DNA of 64,000 nt from Cycas panzhihuaensis (lineage: Eukaryota; Cycadophyta). Shown in pieces: positions 23,690 to 34,990 of the stretch. The position numbers and the translations under genes were made by a program. The notes beneath the pieces are model-generated. The model was not told the origin of the DNA, ran no database searches, and saw only the letters and a list, made by a program, of their open reading frames with translations. The number at the start of each line of letters is the position of its first letter. Within the stretch, counting starts at the first letter, position 1. The stretch covers positions 157,239,741-157,303,740 of the forward strand of contig CM041465.1 in NCBI GenBank assembly GCA_023213395.1, in the 5' to 3' direction.

Positions 23690-24020
23690 GTGAGGCCTTA
23701 TATTGACCCCTATCCTAAACCTCCTAAGGCTTGATTGACCCTTCATCTTATATGCATCTTCTACAAATGAATTAATTAAAACTGTGCTAGCTTAAAAAGA
23801 TAATTTAAAAGCTAAATGAGTTATATATTTAATTAGTCAAACCTTAGTTGTAATTAAGATTAATTATACCCATTTTGAGAAAGAGTGCCTAGCTCTAGTG
23901 TTTGTCATAAAAAAATTAAGACCCTACCTATTAGGCAACATGGCAAATATTATCATTCAGTCAAACCCCTTATGCTTCCTAATAATTAAGTTAGACCTAA
24001 CTAGATAGAAAGGAAATGAG
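23690..24020 (+). pseudogene. Tat RNase H remnant
   Basis: The readable series is PFILYASSTNELIKTVLA, then VIYLISQTLV, THFEKECLALVFVIKKLRPYL and NIIIQSNPLCFLI. This corresponds to the RNase H that follows Gypsy RTs (LY.A-----GAVL, Y.PIEK.CLALVFA..KLRHYLL, II.S.-.PL..LL). It has several stops. Confidence 0.82.
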
Positions 24021-24029
24021 GAGTACTCT

Positions 24030-25440
24030 TATAGGAGTATCGCCTTAGGATCATTAATAAGAAGTCTAAGAAGGAGATGGTCATGGCTAAGTAACTCACT
24101 CATGCACCTCTCCCAAATTGCACAAATACATTTATTAATGATTCTTTGCCTAATGAAACTATTTTTACCACAGAGCAAACAAAAAGCTAGAAGCCAGTCA
24201 ATGACCAATGGTACAGCAACATCATATGCTATATCATCTACCAAAATTACCCTAAGAATGTAAGTAATATGATTAAGTAATGCATTAGGGATATAGCCTT
24301 CCAATATCTCCTTATCTAAGATGTGTTGTATAAAAGGTCATTTAAAGGAGTTTTCCTCAAATACATCAATCTAGATGAAATCAATTAAGTCCTCCATGAC
24401 TATCATGATGTGTAAAGGACATTTTAGCGGGTAATCCATAGCCCAAAGAATCTTGTAAATGGGTTTCTTATAGTCGACATTGTTCAAGGATGACCATGTT
24501 TATGTGCAAAAGTATAAAAAGTGTCAAGAACACTCAAACTTTATGCATCGGCCTTTGGAGACCTTGCACATTATCATCTCACTGTGGCCTTTTTCCCAAT
24601 GGGGCTTTGATTTGACTAGGGCTATTATACCCCCTTCTTCTACCTAATAGAAGTCCATTCTTATAACAATAAAGTACTTTAACAAGTGGGTAGAATCCAT
24701 TTCTCTTTCCTCATCCATAAGCAAAATGATTACCACATTCATCTTTTAGCATATTATTTGTCACTTTAGGGTTCCTAATATCTTGATCATAGATAACAAG
24801 ACCCTATTCTATAACAAGGAATTTGATCAATTATCCAAAACTTTTCACATCACCTATAAGACCTAACCACCCTATTACCCTCAAGCAAATGGGAAAATTA
24901 AGGCATTTACTAAAATTCTAATCTTAATTTTAAAGAAAATGATTACCAATCTCAATGAGACTGGCCCTAGCGGTTGTATTCTACCTTGTGGGCCTATCAT
25001 ATATCCATATAAATTGTTATAGTTATGATATCCTTTTCTCTTGTTTATGGGTCAAAATCCATCCTTCCACTTGAAATAAAGATACCATCTCTAGGGGTGC
25101 ATATGAAGGGTTTTATTGATGAGAAATGATATTTCCAAGCACGCTTTCTTGATTTAGAGGCTTTGGATGAGAAGTGCCTTGTTACTTATTAAATGAATCT
25201 TACATAAAAAAGCAAAGCTCAAAAGGCCTATGATAAGCATGTATGGCCTAAGTAATTCATCCCTGGGGATAAGGTCCTAAAGCTTGAGTACTTTTATGAC
25301 TATTTCTAAAAGTTTGGATGTAAGTAGGTTGGACCCTTTATGGTGCTACAAAATTTGGCTAATGATGTGTATTACATTGCCACACTAGAGGGTCGAAAGT
25401 TTGATAAATTTATCAATGGATAATTTCTAAAATATTTCTA
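24030..25440 (+). pseudogene. Tat integrase remnant
   Basis: The upstream region reads THAPLPNCTNTFINDSLPNE and IAFQYLLI-DVLYKRSFKG. The zinc-binding domain follows (H, H, and YVQKYKKCQEHSNFMHRPLE with Cys-X2-Cys altered), then the core WPFSQWGFDLTRAI (first Asp), FNKWVESISL, FRVPNILIIDNKTLF (second Asp) and PYYPQANGKIKAFTKILI, where the catalytic Glu expected after NGQ(V/I) appears as Lys. The C-terminal region reads GDKVLKLEYFYDYF in a shifted frame, then VGPFMVLQNLANDVYY and GRKFDKFINGQFLKYF. This arrangement is characteristic of Tat-group integrases. Confidence 0.86.
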
Positions 25441-26230
25441 TAGTTGGTCATTCCCTTATTGGGGGTACCATTGCTTTGAAATGAGCCTAAACTACTTGTG
25501 CTATGGTAAGAGCCTAAACTACTAAGGTGCTCCAAAATAAGCTTAAACTATTGTGTTCTTAGGATATTTCATACCTATCATGGCATGACATTCCTCAGTG
25601 TCTATTGTGACACTCATTACTCTATCATGAGAAACACTTTCCCCCCTTTAGGCAAACCCCCATGGGGGCATTACACTCCCCCACAAGCATAAACTAGACC
25701 TTACTCCATCAAGAGTATAAACTGCCACTTGTAATTATTATTCTCAAAAAATAAAAACGAAAAAAGTAAAAATTATAAAACAAGAAAAAATAAAACAAAA
25801 AGAAAAAAAAATATTCTTTATCATTTGTACAAACTTATTTTCCTTCCATTTTGCTTCGAAATGAGCCTAAACTATGATCGATAAATGTCATGTTTTTTTT
25901 TCCTATTTAGCACCCCCTAAAGCTTATGCCTATTAAGGCATGTTAAGCTCTAGTAAGAGCTTAAATTGCTAATTCACTCTAAGAAGAGTATAAACTACAA
26001 TATTCTCTACAATGAGACTAAACTATATCCTTTAATAATATCATTACATTTCATGCCTATTATAGCATGACAATCATTTGTGCCTATCACAATACCTAAC
26101 TCTCCATTGTGAGTCATTTCCCCCTTGGGCAACCCCCATGGGGGTATAGTACTCCACCATTAGTATAAACTAGTTCACAAACTTTGACATGAGTATAAAT
26201 CATCACTTATCAATCATGTCTCTAAGGTAC
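25441..26230 (+). repeat. Tandemly duplicated non-coding block after pol
   Basis: Two diverged copies, at about 25470-25735 and 25848-26222. Both begin with a GAAATGAGCCTAAACTA motif and contain TTTCATACCTATCATGGCATGACA or its variant. Both then have the palindrome CCCCCATGGGGG, and a CAT(A/G)AGTATAAACT end. The motif GAG(C/T)(C/A)TAAACT recurs about a dozen times. Confidence 0.8.
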
Positions 26231-26899
26231 CATAAATATTCTAAGCTATTGAATGATTCATGAATGTTGTATATACACTAAACTGTCATCCATAAGATGA
26301 AGTAAAGCAAGTACAAGTAACACTCATAGCTCAAACATAAATGTGATGTGAGTGACATACGTATAAAAGCTAAGTACATAGATATAAGTCAAAGTATAAG
26401 AGCTCAAGTTGGCCCCCATATATATATATATATATATACACATGAGTGTCTTGAGGGAGCTAGGTCTCTGCAATGGTCTACAATCACCCAATGGACTACA
26501 TAATACTCACACCTTAACCCTTGCAGGCCCAAGTTACGTCTCCTAAAACCAATGGTATAATATGGATACAACTATAATCATGGTGTAATTCCCCCTTATA
26601 ACCATTCTCTCTATAGAGTCTCTGAGCTCTCTAAATGTGGAGTAACTTGTCATCAATAAGAGGGTCATGCCTAGCTCTCCTTACCAAGGTCCCTTCTTAG
26701 ATCTCCCTATTATGGTATGGTTATACAGGTCTAAGAATGGCTCCTCGATGACCTATTGGCTAGGCATTTAACTAAGTGGGTATATCTCTACTGAACCTCA
26801 GCTTTAAGTATCTCAGCATGAGCACTCTCTCTTGTCATAGCTATAAGTTATGCCTATAAGACCACAATTTGTGTCTTTGCCTTAGGCACTACCTATAAA
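26231..26899. other. Non-coding AT-rich stretch with short AT microsatellite
   Basis: No domain seen. An AT repeat lies at 26419-26438. Confidence 0.6.
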
Positions 26900-28320
26900 G
26901 GGAGCATGATTGTGGGATCCTTACTCTTTCCTGTGGAGCCTTTCCACCCTTTAACTCTCTGATATGAGCATATAACTTGCCTCACTTCACTCTCCACATC
27001 GTTAGGGTCCTCAAAAAAGGAGTAAACATGGTTGTATAGGGGTGATTAATGGCAAGCTCATCTATGTCTATCATAGGGTATTGCCCCTCTATATACACCA
27101 TTAGGATTAAAGTGTTGAGTACCTAGTAAATAAAATCTAAAGCAAGCCCTTCACCTTTGATCAAGCCAAGTCCATGATTAGTAACTATGATAATGATCAA
27201 ATCATTAACTAATCAAAACTTTTAAAATATAGATCATGGTACAAAAGTAAAAGAGTTGGGATAAGAAACATGTAATTATCATGACCCTCCTTCCCACCCT
27301 CCTCTATTACTAGGTCCTTGTCTCCCTTGGCTCCTCCCTCATTAGTAAGCTCTCCCTCTCCATCTCCACCCTTACCACTAACTACTGGCATCACCTTGTC
27401 GACATTAAAATCCCAATAGATTCTTGCATAAGGTTCTATCATGTAGTCATCTATCTTGACCTTGTCTAGTGATACATCATAAATAGTCCTACTTATTTAT
27501 TCAAGGGCCATAAGGTTCTTGAAGTAGGTGGGCTATCTATGAACTAAGGGGTCCCCATCGGCCACTAATTATGGGCCTCCCCTTGGGCCTATACCTCTGA
27601 GTTAATTGAAAAACCAACACTAAAAAAAGGTGTAATATGAGAACCCCTATATGGCTTAGTGCTTAAATCTGGCTAAGCTAAATCCTAATATTGGCCATTA
27701 TTAAGGTCACCCAATCTAGTCATTCTCCCTCCTCACACCACCACACCATATCTATATGTCCACCTGAGATCTCATGGTAGTTTTGGAAACATGAAATCTT
27801 GAATAAAATCACACAGATGATAAGCTTGCAAACATGTAGAATCCTAGAGCTTATCATCCTCCTCACATTACCTTCACATATGTCTCAGTGCCCTCTCCTA
27901 TAGAAGAACGTTGTCGATACTTGATAGGAATTAATCATACTAGGAAGGATGCCCAATTTGGGTGGTGGTCCTATAAAAGTGGCTTAGAGTAATCACCTCA
28001 CATCCTGTGGGGTAATCATAACATCATTGACCTAGGGAAGGTGGAAGGTTTGTCACTAGTTATCCCATTAGGACATGATATTGATTAATAGGGCTTGGTT
28101 TGAGACATACTACCTATATATAACTAGCTTGAGTAGCCCACAATATCTTAGGATATCTCTATCTCTATCATTTATCATTGTTATAAGAACTAGCATAGTT
28201 GAGCCAATGTTCTCATTATTATCAATCATGATAGTGGGCACCACAACAAATAAAATATAGGTCAAATATGCAAATAAAAATATATCTACACTTAGAGAAC
28301 ATAAAAAATGCAATAAGAAG
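26900..28320 (-). pseudogene. Antisense coding remnant behind Tat pol
   Basis: The minus strand carries scattered protein-like pieces: PPTSRTLWPLNK, then (27209-27442) MIEPYARIYWDFNVDKVMPV followed by an acidic, Gly-rich end, and upstream NDVMITPQDV, WTYRYGVVV and STKPYRGSHI. The family is not recognised; NDVMITPQDV faintly recalls plant mobile (PMD) domains, but this is weak. Placement downstream of pol in reverse orientation is the known position of the antisense extra ORF in Tat/Grande elements. An equally honest reading is an unrelated insertion. Confidence 0.4.
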
Positions 28321-30929
28321 CCCTAATTTAATGAATTTGTCACAAAAAATGTCAAAATTTATGTGTTGTTAGTCATCCCACAAAGTTTTTTATCTGACCC
28401 ATGATAGAATAAAGCATCTTGCTAAGATTCTTGTAGTACAACTTGGTTGTTCATGGTACCACAAAGAACCATAACCTATATTGCAAGGTTTTGCGTGACC
28501 CCCAAAAGGATATATTTTCATTAAAAAATTTTAAAATTTAACTTTTGGGTTTAAATTTTATCTATTAGAAATGATTGGGGTGAAATTTTTCCTTAGTCTA
28601 GCCTAAAATAGAGCTCTTATTGGACTTCATTTAATTGGAAAATGAAAATTGAGGACATTACTCTACAAACCCCTAAAATCTTTAAAAAAAAAAAAAAAAT
28701 CTAAAAAATAGAAAGGTTTGGCCTATCAAGTCCAAAGCCTAGGCATCCATCTCAATGTTCTAGATCCAACATGTCTAGTTGAGTGAGATTCTAATGGTAC
28801 ATTTGTCTATTATGAGCCTGGGAAGTTTGTTAACCAAAGTGGGTTTTAAGTTCTTAGAATTTTTTTATAACTTTCATAAATGAAAATGAAATCAACCAAA
28901 AACCTATTTTTATAAAGGCCCAAACCTAATTTCAAGATCTCTATTTTCATCTTATCTATTTCATTACGACCCTAATTTTCTAAGTTTTTAATATGTACAG
29001 TCAATGATACCATTGTTATAGTAGTTACTTTTTGAATTGTACTTTACAATATCGTTCATGTCTATTGGTCCAATAATTAATAAGTTTATTAATCACTCTA
29101 TTATCATTCATTTATTACCTAGGGATAACTATCTCTTGGCATGCTAGTGTTTACAGTCCACATGACCATTTTGGAACATTGGATTCATATTTTTAAGTCT
29201 TATAGACCTTTCTTTTATTAAGCATTGCATAACCCTTTTTTTAATGCACTTTTACTCAATAAGAGCCCTTAGGTAACCCCTCCTATATATAGTCATATTT
29301 ATAGTTAAAAGTCTTAATGTTATGAAACTATCTCAACTACATAGTTAGCTTATGAGTTTCCCATGCCATCTAGTGTTCACCCTCTATAGGACATTTATAC
29401 TCATCATTTTTATTTTGAAAGGTTTTGTGTGTGACTGAGTTGTTTTACAAACTAACTATTTTCTCAGTGTATAGCCTAAGCTCCCAACAAATCTATCTCA
29501 TAATATGCTTCTTAATAGGAGTCCCACTTAATCCCTATTATAGTAGATGACCCAACTTGTCATGATTGCCATTTCAAAGGCCTCTTTTTCAATTATGTCC
29601 TATATGAAATCTCTTAAAGATTATGTGTACAAACTACCTTATTCTCCCTATAGTTTGATGCTCATCACTAGATTCTCAAGTTTTTTATATATTCATTCTA
29701 TTAAAATAGTCTATCATATATTGATTTACTTAGTGTCCTATGAGTTAGATCATCATCACAACACCTTTTCATATTGAAAAATAGGAAAAAAATGCATGTA
29801 TATACACCCCCCAAAAAATATAATACAAAAAAAAAATTATGAATTTATGTATATATATATATATATATATATTCCTCTCACCACATTCTTAAAATCTGGT
29901 ACAAGTTGCATGTCATCTTTGTTCCCACCTATAATTTACAATTTGGGTCTAGACATATGGGTCGTTCAGGACCTACTAATCTAATTTTTGGGTTAATCAT
30001 GGCCTTAGTCATGATTGAAACCTACTTGACATTTTAAAAGCTATAAAATAAACTATAAAAACTTACCACGATAATGATACTAAGCTACTCATGGGGTCCA
30101 TATTTGACTTAATTATATAGTCAAAATAAGCATTTAAACTTGATATCTAGTGGCATTCATTGATTCCTAGTCCATCCTCCTTATTTATTGACTTATCGCC
30201 AAGTTGTTATTACATGTCCCCATGGTATTGGTCATCTATATAGATGGGGGTAGTCATGGGAACCCTAGCCCCTCTATTGTAGCTTGGACTATTTGAGACC
30301 ATTTAAGACATCTCTTGATTTGCTTTGGGATCTATTCACTTAGAGTAACTACCAAGCATAATTGAGTATATTGTTAACATTAAGGCATTAACTAATGTAC
30401 GACATGTTTAGTGTGGCCCTATCTTATCACTTTCTAACTCTTAATTAATTGTCTTCTAACTTATTAAGATCTATCAAGTCTATTACCCTTAACTACACAC
30501 TTTTACTAACCATGCTAAGTCACTCTTATCCCAGTTTTCTATAGTTTCAATCTAACACATTTGATGGGGACATAACACTGAGATCAATTACTTAGTTGCT
30601 CTTATTATTGAGTGTCATCTACCATAAGTAGGTGATTCCCTTTAGGACTATCAACCTTACCAATGAAACTAGGCCTACAGGTCAACCTCCTTATTGCCAC
30701 CTTCAAGAAGCACTAAAGAGGTTAAACTATGGTAACTATGGTCTTTATAGTTTAGGGCAACATTCTCTAAACACATGTTAAGGAGGCTAACCTATGGTAG
30801 ACTACCTTTCCTTTTGTTTTTTATAAGCTCATTGTTAGTCTAACTGGGGTATTATTGATAGCATTCATCATCTTATAACCATCATCTAAAGAGGTTATAT
30901 TACCAATGAGGCAAGTATTTCTCACAATC
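28321..30929. other. AT-rich 3' region of giant element
   Basis: No domain or clear repeat. It includes a poly-A run at 28684-28699 and an AT repeat at about 29849-29870. The short motif TGGTACCACAAAGAA near 28455 resembles text in the LTR near 15985. No convincing polypurine tract stands before 30930. Confidence 0.5.
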
Positions 30930-32255
30930 TGGGAACTTCATGGACATCAAATTCATAGATAAGTGAAGGTATGTATTTATTCATTTCTTAGTTTAATTTA
31001 GTAATTATTTTACAAGCACATGCCCTTTTTTTCCTATTGATCTATTGGTTGAGTATGTTTATGCTTTGTTGATAATGATTTCAACCATGGTTAATGGCCT
31101 TATTATTATCCATTTGATCTTAATGAGTTGATAACATCTCCTTAGAACCTCAACAGGACATGTCCCACCATTCTTTTGCTTTATTTATATATTTCCTCTT
31201 CTAAACTTGTTCTTTTAATCCCTTTTCATCTAATTTAATCTATTTTTCATTCATTTTCTCTCATCACATTATGATTGTTGCTTGTCCTACCATATTTTTT
31301 GCCATATTGCACTAATTTTTTTTTTTTTACATTCATTTTTACACAAAACTATAGAAAAAACTGAGATTTATAATACCACGATGATTCTTCATGGTACCAC
31401 ACCAAACTTTGCAATATGACTTTTTTCGCTTGTAAATTTTTTTAGGCCCATATTTGGCTACATATTTATGGTGTTAAGATGTGAGCCCTCTTTAGGGATT
31501 CATCAAAACCATGGTCTAACCATGAGTTTTGATGAAACCATGGGCCATTAATTTTCTAGTCTTGTCATTTCCCATCAAAAGCATGGGATTTTACCCATGG
31601 TTTTGGCCCATGGTTTCTTCTAAATCTATGGGCCTAAAACCATAGGCCCAATGCTTCACCCCTATCTATTTACACCCTCTCTTTTTATTAAAAGGAGGCC
31701 ATATTGCAAGTTGATTAAGTTGTTTTTATGTTTTTGAATTTTTATCAAATTATTTATGTTCATCTAACCTTCCTCATTGGCTTCTACTCTTGGCTTTAAA
31801 TCTAATCACTGAACACTATTTTAGCATTTGTTGGCTAGAAAAGATAATCATTAGCATCTCTCCATCTCTCAAAATGGAGCAATCCCCCCCCCCCAACAAA
31901 TTTAGGATTTTCATCCATTTTTTCAAGATTTTACTTATTTCTCTTTCTAGCTTTGAATTACCTTTGTTTATACTTATTTGTTGTGTTATTTTGGCTTTCT
32001 TTCTTTTATATGTTTCACCTCCTTTATTTGTTTATATCTTGTAGCTAAATGAGGGCCTAGTATTATTTATTTGGGCTTCAAAAGAGGTGGATAAGTTTAC
32101 CATTTCTAAGGCCCATTTCACACTTACTTCTACTTGCTTTAAATGTTTGGTTTACTTACCTTATTTGATAGTTTTTTTCTATTTATTCCCTATAATAGTG
32201 TTATATATCACTAACTCATGTAGGTAGTGAAGCTCTATAAGATTTATTATGGGTT

Positions 32256-32694
32256 TGTTGGAGTTAATCATCATCACTCCACTCCTATCTTCCAACTAGG
32301 ATTGTACACCTCATCAACCTCATTTTACACGTGGGTGCTCAACATGTGTAGGTAAGTTAAGTTAAGTTTAACTTTGATTTATGTTAATTTGAGTTAGTTT
32401 CATTTGAGTTAAGTTAGCATTATTTTATTGTTAATTTAAATTTCAGGGGTTGAGGAGTTTCCCTCCTCCCCCAAAATTATAAATATTGAGGGGTGTGTAA
32501 CCCTCATGTCTTTAGACACTGCCCTCATTTGGGAAATTTGTAATGCTCACTTCTCACAATATGGCTTAAATACAATGCTTTCATGGTTTATGCTACATTA
32601 CAACATTGATGTATTGAAAATTTGTATTGATATATTGATCTATTGAAGTTTATTCTATGTTCTGCCCTATTCTCCTGCAATTATATTTCCAACA
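32256..32694 (+). repeat. 5' LTR of nested element
   Basis: It starts TGTTGGAGTTAATCATCATC and ends TATATTTCCAACA. It aligns along its whole length with 37693-38132, with only scattered differences. Within it, ATTATAAATATTGAGG (about 32474-32489) could be a TATA-type promoter region, which is inference. Confidence 0.92.
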
Positions 32695-32696
32695 TT

Positions 32697-32708
32697 TGGT
32701 ATCAAAAC
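32697..32708 (+). other. Primer-binding site of nested element
   Basis: TGGTATCAAAAC lies two bases after the 5' LTR. It resembles TGGTATCAGAGC, complementary to the 3' end of initiator tRNA-Met, with a change near its end. Confidence 0.75.
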
Positions 32709-32739
32709 ACACGATTACTGATCTATGAAGTTTTTGTGA

Positions 32740-33620
32740 AGAAGAAAAGAGATCTACTGACATTTGAGGCAGATTTACTCATAAGCAAAATACTGGTTAT
32801 ATTTATTTTCTATAAATTTTTTTAGCAAGTTTCATATATTTTTCATCAAGATTTATTTATTATTAAGTTATATTTGACAAGTAACAAAGATATTTCAGAT
32901 TTTTCTTCAGATTTGTGCAGATTTATGAAGGAGATCAGTAACAAACTACATATTATTCAAGTTTTCTTCATATTTGTGATATACTTTCTTAGATCTACAT
33001 TTTCATCAAATATTTGGTATTTTTCAAGCAAATTTCTGTCTATTTATCCTTTTTTTTTTATAGATTTATGCAGGATTGTAGTTGCATATAATATTTACTC
33101 AAGTTTTTTCTCAAATTTGAGCTATATTTCTTCAAGATCTGCCTTATATTTTTTAAATCTATTATACTTACATCAGATTTGCAATATTTAGCTTAAGATC
33201 TACAATATTTAACAAGTTTTCTTTAAGATCTATATTTTTACTTCAGATTTGCTAAAGTTTTCTTCAAATCTGAGTTATTTTTTCAAGATCTGCGTATTTT
33301 ATTAAGCATTTTACCATTTTCTACAATATTTGGTTTAGATCTGTTTATTTTAGTTATTATTTTAACATTTTCTGGCATATTTATTTTAGATCTACAACAT
33401 TTAGTACAGATCTGTTATATTTCATTTTAGATTTATATTTTTCATCATATATTTGACCATATTTTTAAGTTTTGTTTACAGATCTGCATTTTTTTGAAGT
33501 ACATACAATAGATCTATCTATTGGAGAATGCATTTGAAAGTTTGAATAGATTATCTATAGCTACATTTCCAGGTTCATCATTTTTTTTTTCAGATTTAAA
33601 CATTTTTTTCTGATATATCT
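32740..33620 (+). repeat. Degenerate AGATCTGCAT-like repeats in the leader
   Basis: A T-rich leader in which variants of AGATCTG/CAGATTTG, followed by a T-rich spacer and often CAAGTTTTCTTC, recur more than twenty times at irregular spacing of about 30-60 bp. No ORF is convincing. It looks like a worn tandem array. Confidence 0.65.
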
Positions 33621-33949
33621 ACTTCATATATTTGAAATTTTTTAAATACAAATACATGTATTTCATTTGTTTGATATTTTTTTTTTTATTAAAATATTTA
33701 AAATTTTCTGGTTCATTTGTGTTCCATTGAATTAATAGAAAAAAACTCAACATTATTTTCATATTCTCTTTGTATAAATATATGATTTATTGAAATATTA
33801 CATCCTTTATAAAAAAGGGGGAAATACAATAACTAGTTACATATCGTTTATTAGGTCTTACCTTGGAATGGCAAGCTAAAATTGCCTCTTCAGAATAAAA
33901 GTAAAAGATTTCTGCAAGAAACCATGCCTCAATATCAGTAGGTTGATCA

Positions 33950-34080
33950 AGCCTCTAATAAAAATATTATAAGTATAAACATTAAGTGAAAGCCTTTCCT
34001 TCAGCATGTGATTATAGTATCTCTTAGCTATATTAATCCTACCATTTCTCAATAAAACATTAAAAATTATTGTATGCCAA
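33950..34080 (-). pseudogene. Captured PPR protein fragment
   Basis: Minus strand, about 43 codons: FNVLLRNGRINIAKRYYNHM, then LKERLSLNVYTYNILLEA. This fits one 35-residue pentatricopeptide repeat plus the start of the next (L..G....A...Y..M...G..PN..TYN.LI). PPR proteins bind RNA in plant organelles. Only one repeat of a normally long array remains, with a frameshift at its N-terminal side, so it has no function of its own. It is the most distal (3') of the captured pieces. Confidence 0.78.
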
Positions 34081-34221
34081 AATAGTGTGCCTCACTCCTA
34101 ACTGACCCCTTCTTTGCGTAGACATTTAAAAAATGAATGCCACTTTGGCAAACTATTCTCTCTTCCTTGATGGTCAACAAGCCATATGTTCTCATCATCA
34201 TTGTCCACAAGAAAAAGTTTG

Positions 34222-34500
34222 TTCAGGCATCTTGTCACCAAGTTCTTCAGTTTTGATCACATACTCTGCAACAGTGTCCCTGAAATCTATTGGCTTTGTC
34301 GGCCAACAATGCATGTTTCTATATTTAGCGGGGAAAGTTATTGAAGATAACATATCTCCCCAGCCCAACTATTGGTCTTCAAAAAATGTAGGCTGACCAT
34401 ATCCCTAGTTTGAATCCAGGCCTAATTTTGTTGCATTCGTTGGTTGCTTAACGTACTCTTTCTTCTCTTTTAGATGAAGTTGGGAGAATTCCCTGACAAC
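34222..34500 (-). pseudogene. Captured 2-oxoglutarate/Fe(II) dioxygenase fragment
   Basis: One unbroken minus-strand frame of about 92 codons, apart from two TAG stops where Gln is expected. It reads REFSQLHLKEKKEYV, GYGQPTFFEDQ, LGWGDMLSSITFPAKYRN, then WPTKPIDFRDTVAEYV and EELGDKM. This is the N-terminal part of plant 2OGD oxygenases (pattern EFF.LPLEEKKKY, EGYGQ, L.W.D.., L...WP..P..FR....Y....K.L). The double-stranded beta-helix with the HxD...H iron site is not present. The piece ends at DKM, then unrelated sequence follows. Confidence 0.9.
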
Positions 34501-34710
34501 TCTTCTCGTTGCTATCTTTCCAATTGCTCCCTCTCGTGCTGTAACTTTTCTAGATCTCTGCAATCACCCTAGTTAAGTGTCTTTTCTTGAGCTTTCAGAA
34601 TCATGTTAGTAAACTGACTCCTCAGCAAAGTGGCCTGAAGAACTTTATCTAGGGAGACCTATCTCTCAGAGCATCTTCTACATCTTAGTGTCTCCTATGT
34701 CTTATGCTCT
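34498..34710 (-). pseudogene. Captured GTE/BET bromodomain-protein C-terminal fragment
   Basis: Minus strand: SLDKVLQATLLRSQFTNMIL, KAQEKTLN, stop, GDCRDLEKLQHEREQLER, stop, QREE. This matches the C-terminal region typical of plant GTE (BET) proteins (SP-K-YRAALL--RFAD-ILKA-EKTL---D--DPEKL--EREELE-QKREE), which lies after the ET domain. The bromodomain itself is absent. Both stops are TAG in place of CAG. It directly joins the dioxygenase piece on one side and the NYN piece on the other. Confidence 0.85.
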
Positions 34711-34990
34711 CAGCATATCCACTAAAAAAAATTTTGTCACTTGCATCTTTAATGCCTGAGGGTACGTGATTAAGGGCTATTTTAGTGCTAGATAAAGCAT
34801 GATGGATATTTTTAGGTAAATTCTTTGTATCCCTAAATGCACTGATGGCCACGAGACCTTTATAATCTAACTTAGAGAGAGTTGAGCTTATATTCTATGC
34901 AATTGCATGAGGATCCACTCCATTAGGAACTGGGCAATTCTCTATATCCCACCATACAGATATCTTTGCGTTGGAAAAATCCTCATACTG
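34700..34990 (-). pseudogene. Captured NYN-domain (MARF1-like) protein fragment
   Basis: Minus strand, about 97 codons. It starts [20 protein letters not shown], then [11 protein letters not shown], stop (expected Gln), NISSTLSKLDYKGLVAISAF, HHALSSTKIALNHVPSGIKD, ASDK. This is the first half of the plant MARF1-like NYN (PIN-like RNase) domain ([25 protein letters not shown]). The first catalytic Asp in WWDIENC is kept, but the SGDRDF part is missing. A one-base shift precedes a VDML motif at the junction with the GTE piece. Further upstream (35000-35215) sequence seems transcribed on the same strand, with an acceptor-like CTTCCACAG. Confidence 0.9.

Noticed and set aside
34133-34396. Plus-strand 87-codon open frame in the nested element
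   Set aside because: It is the reverse of the dioxygenase piece, which gives clear family motifs on the minus strand.
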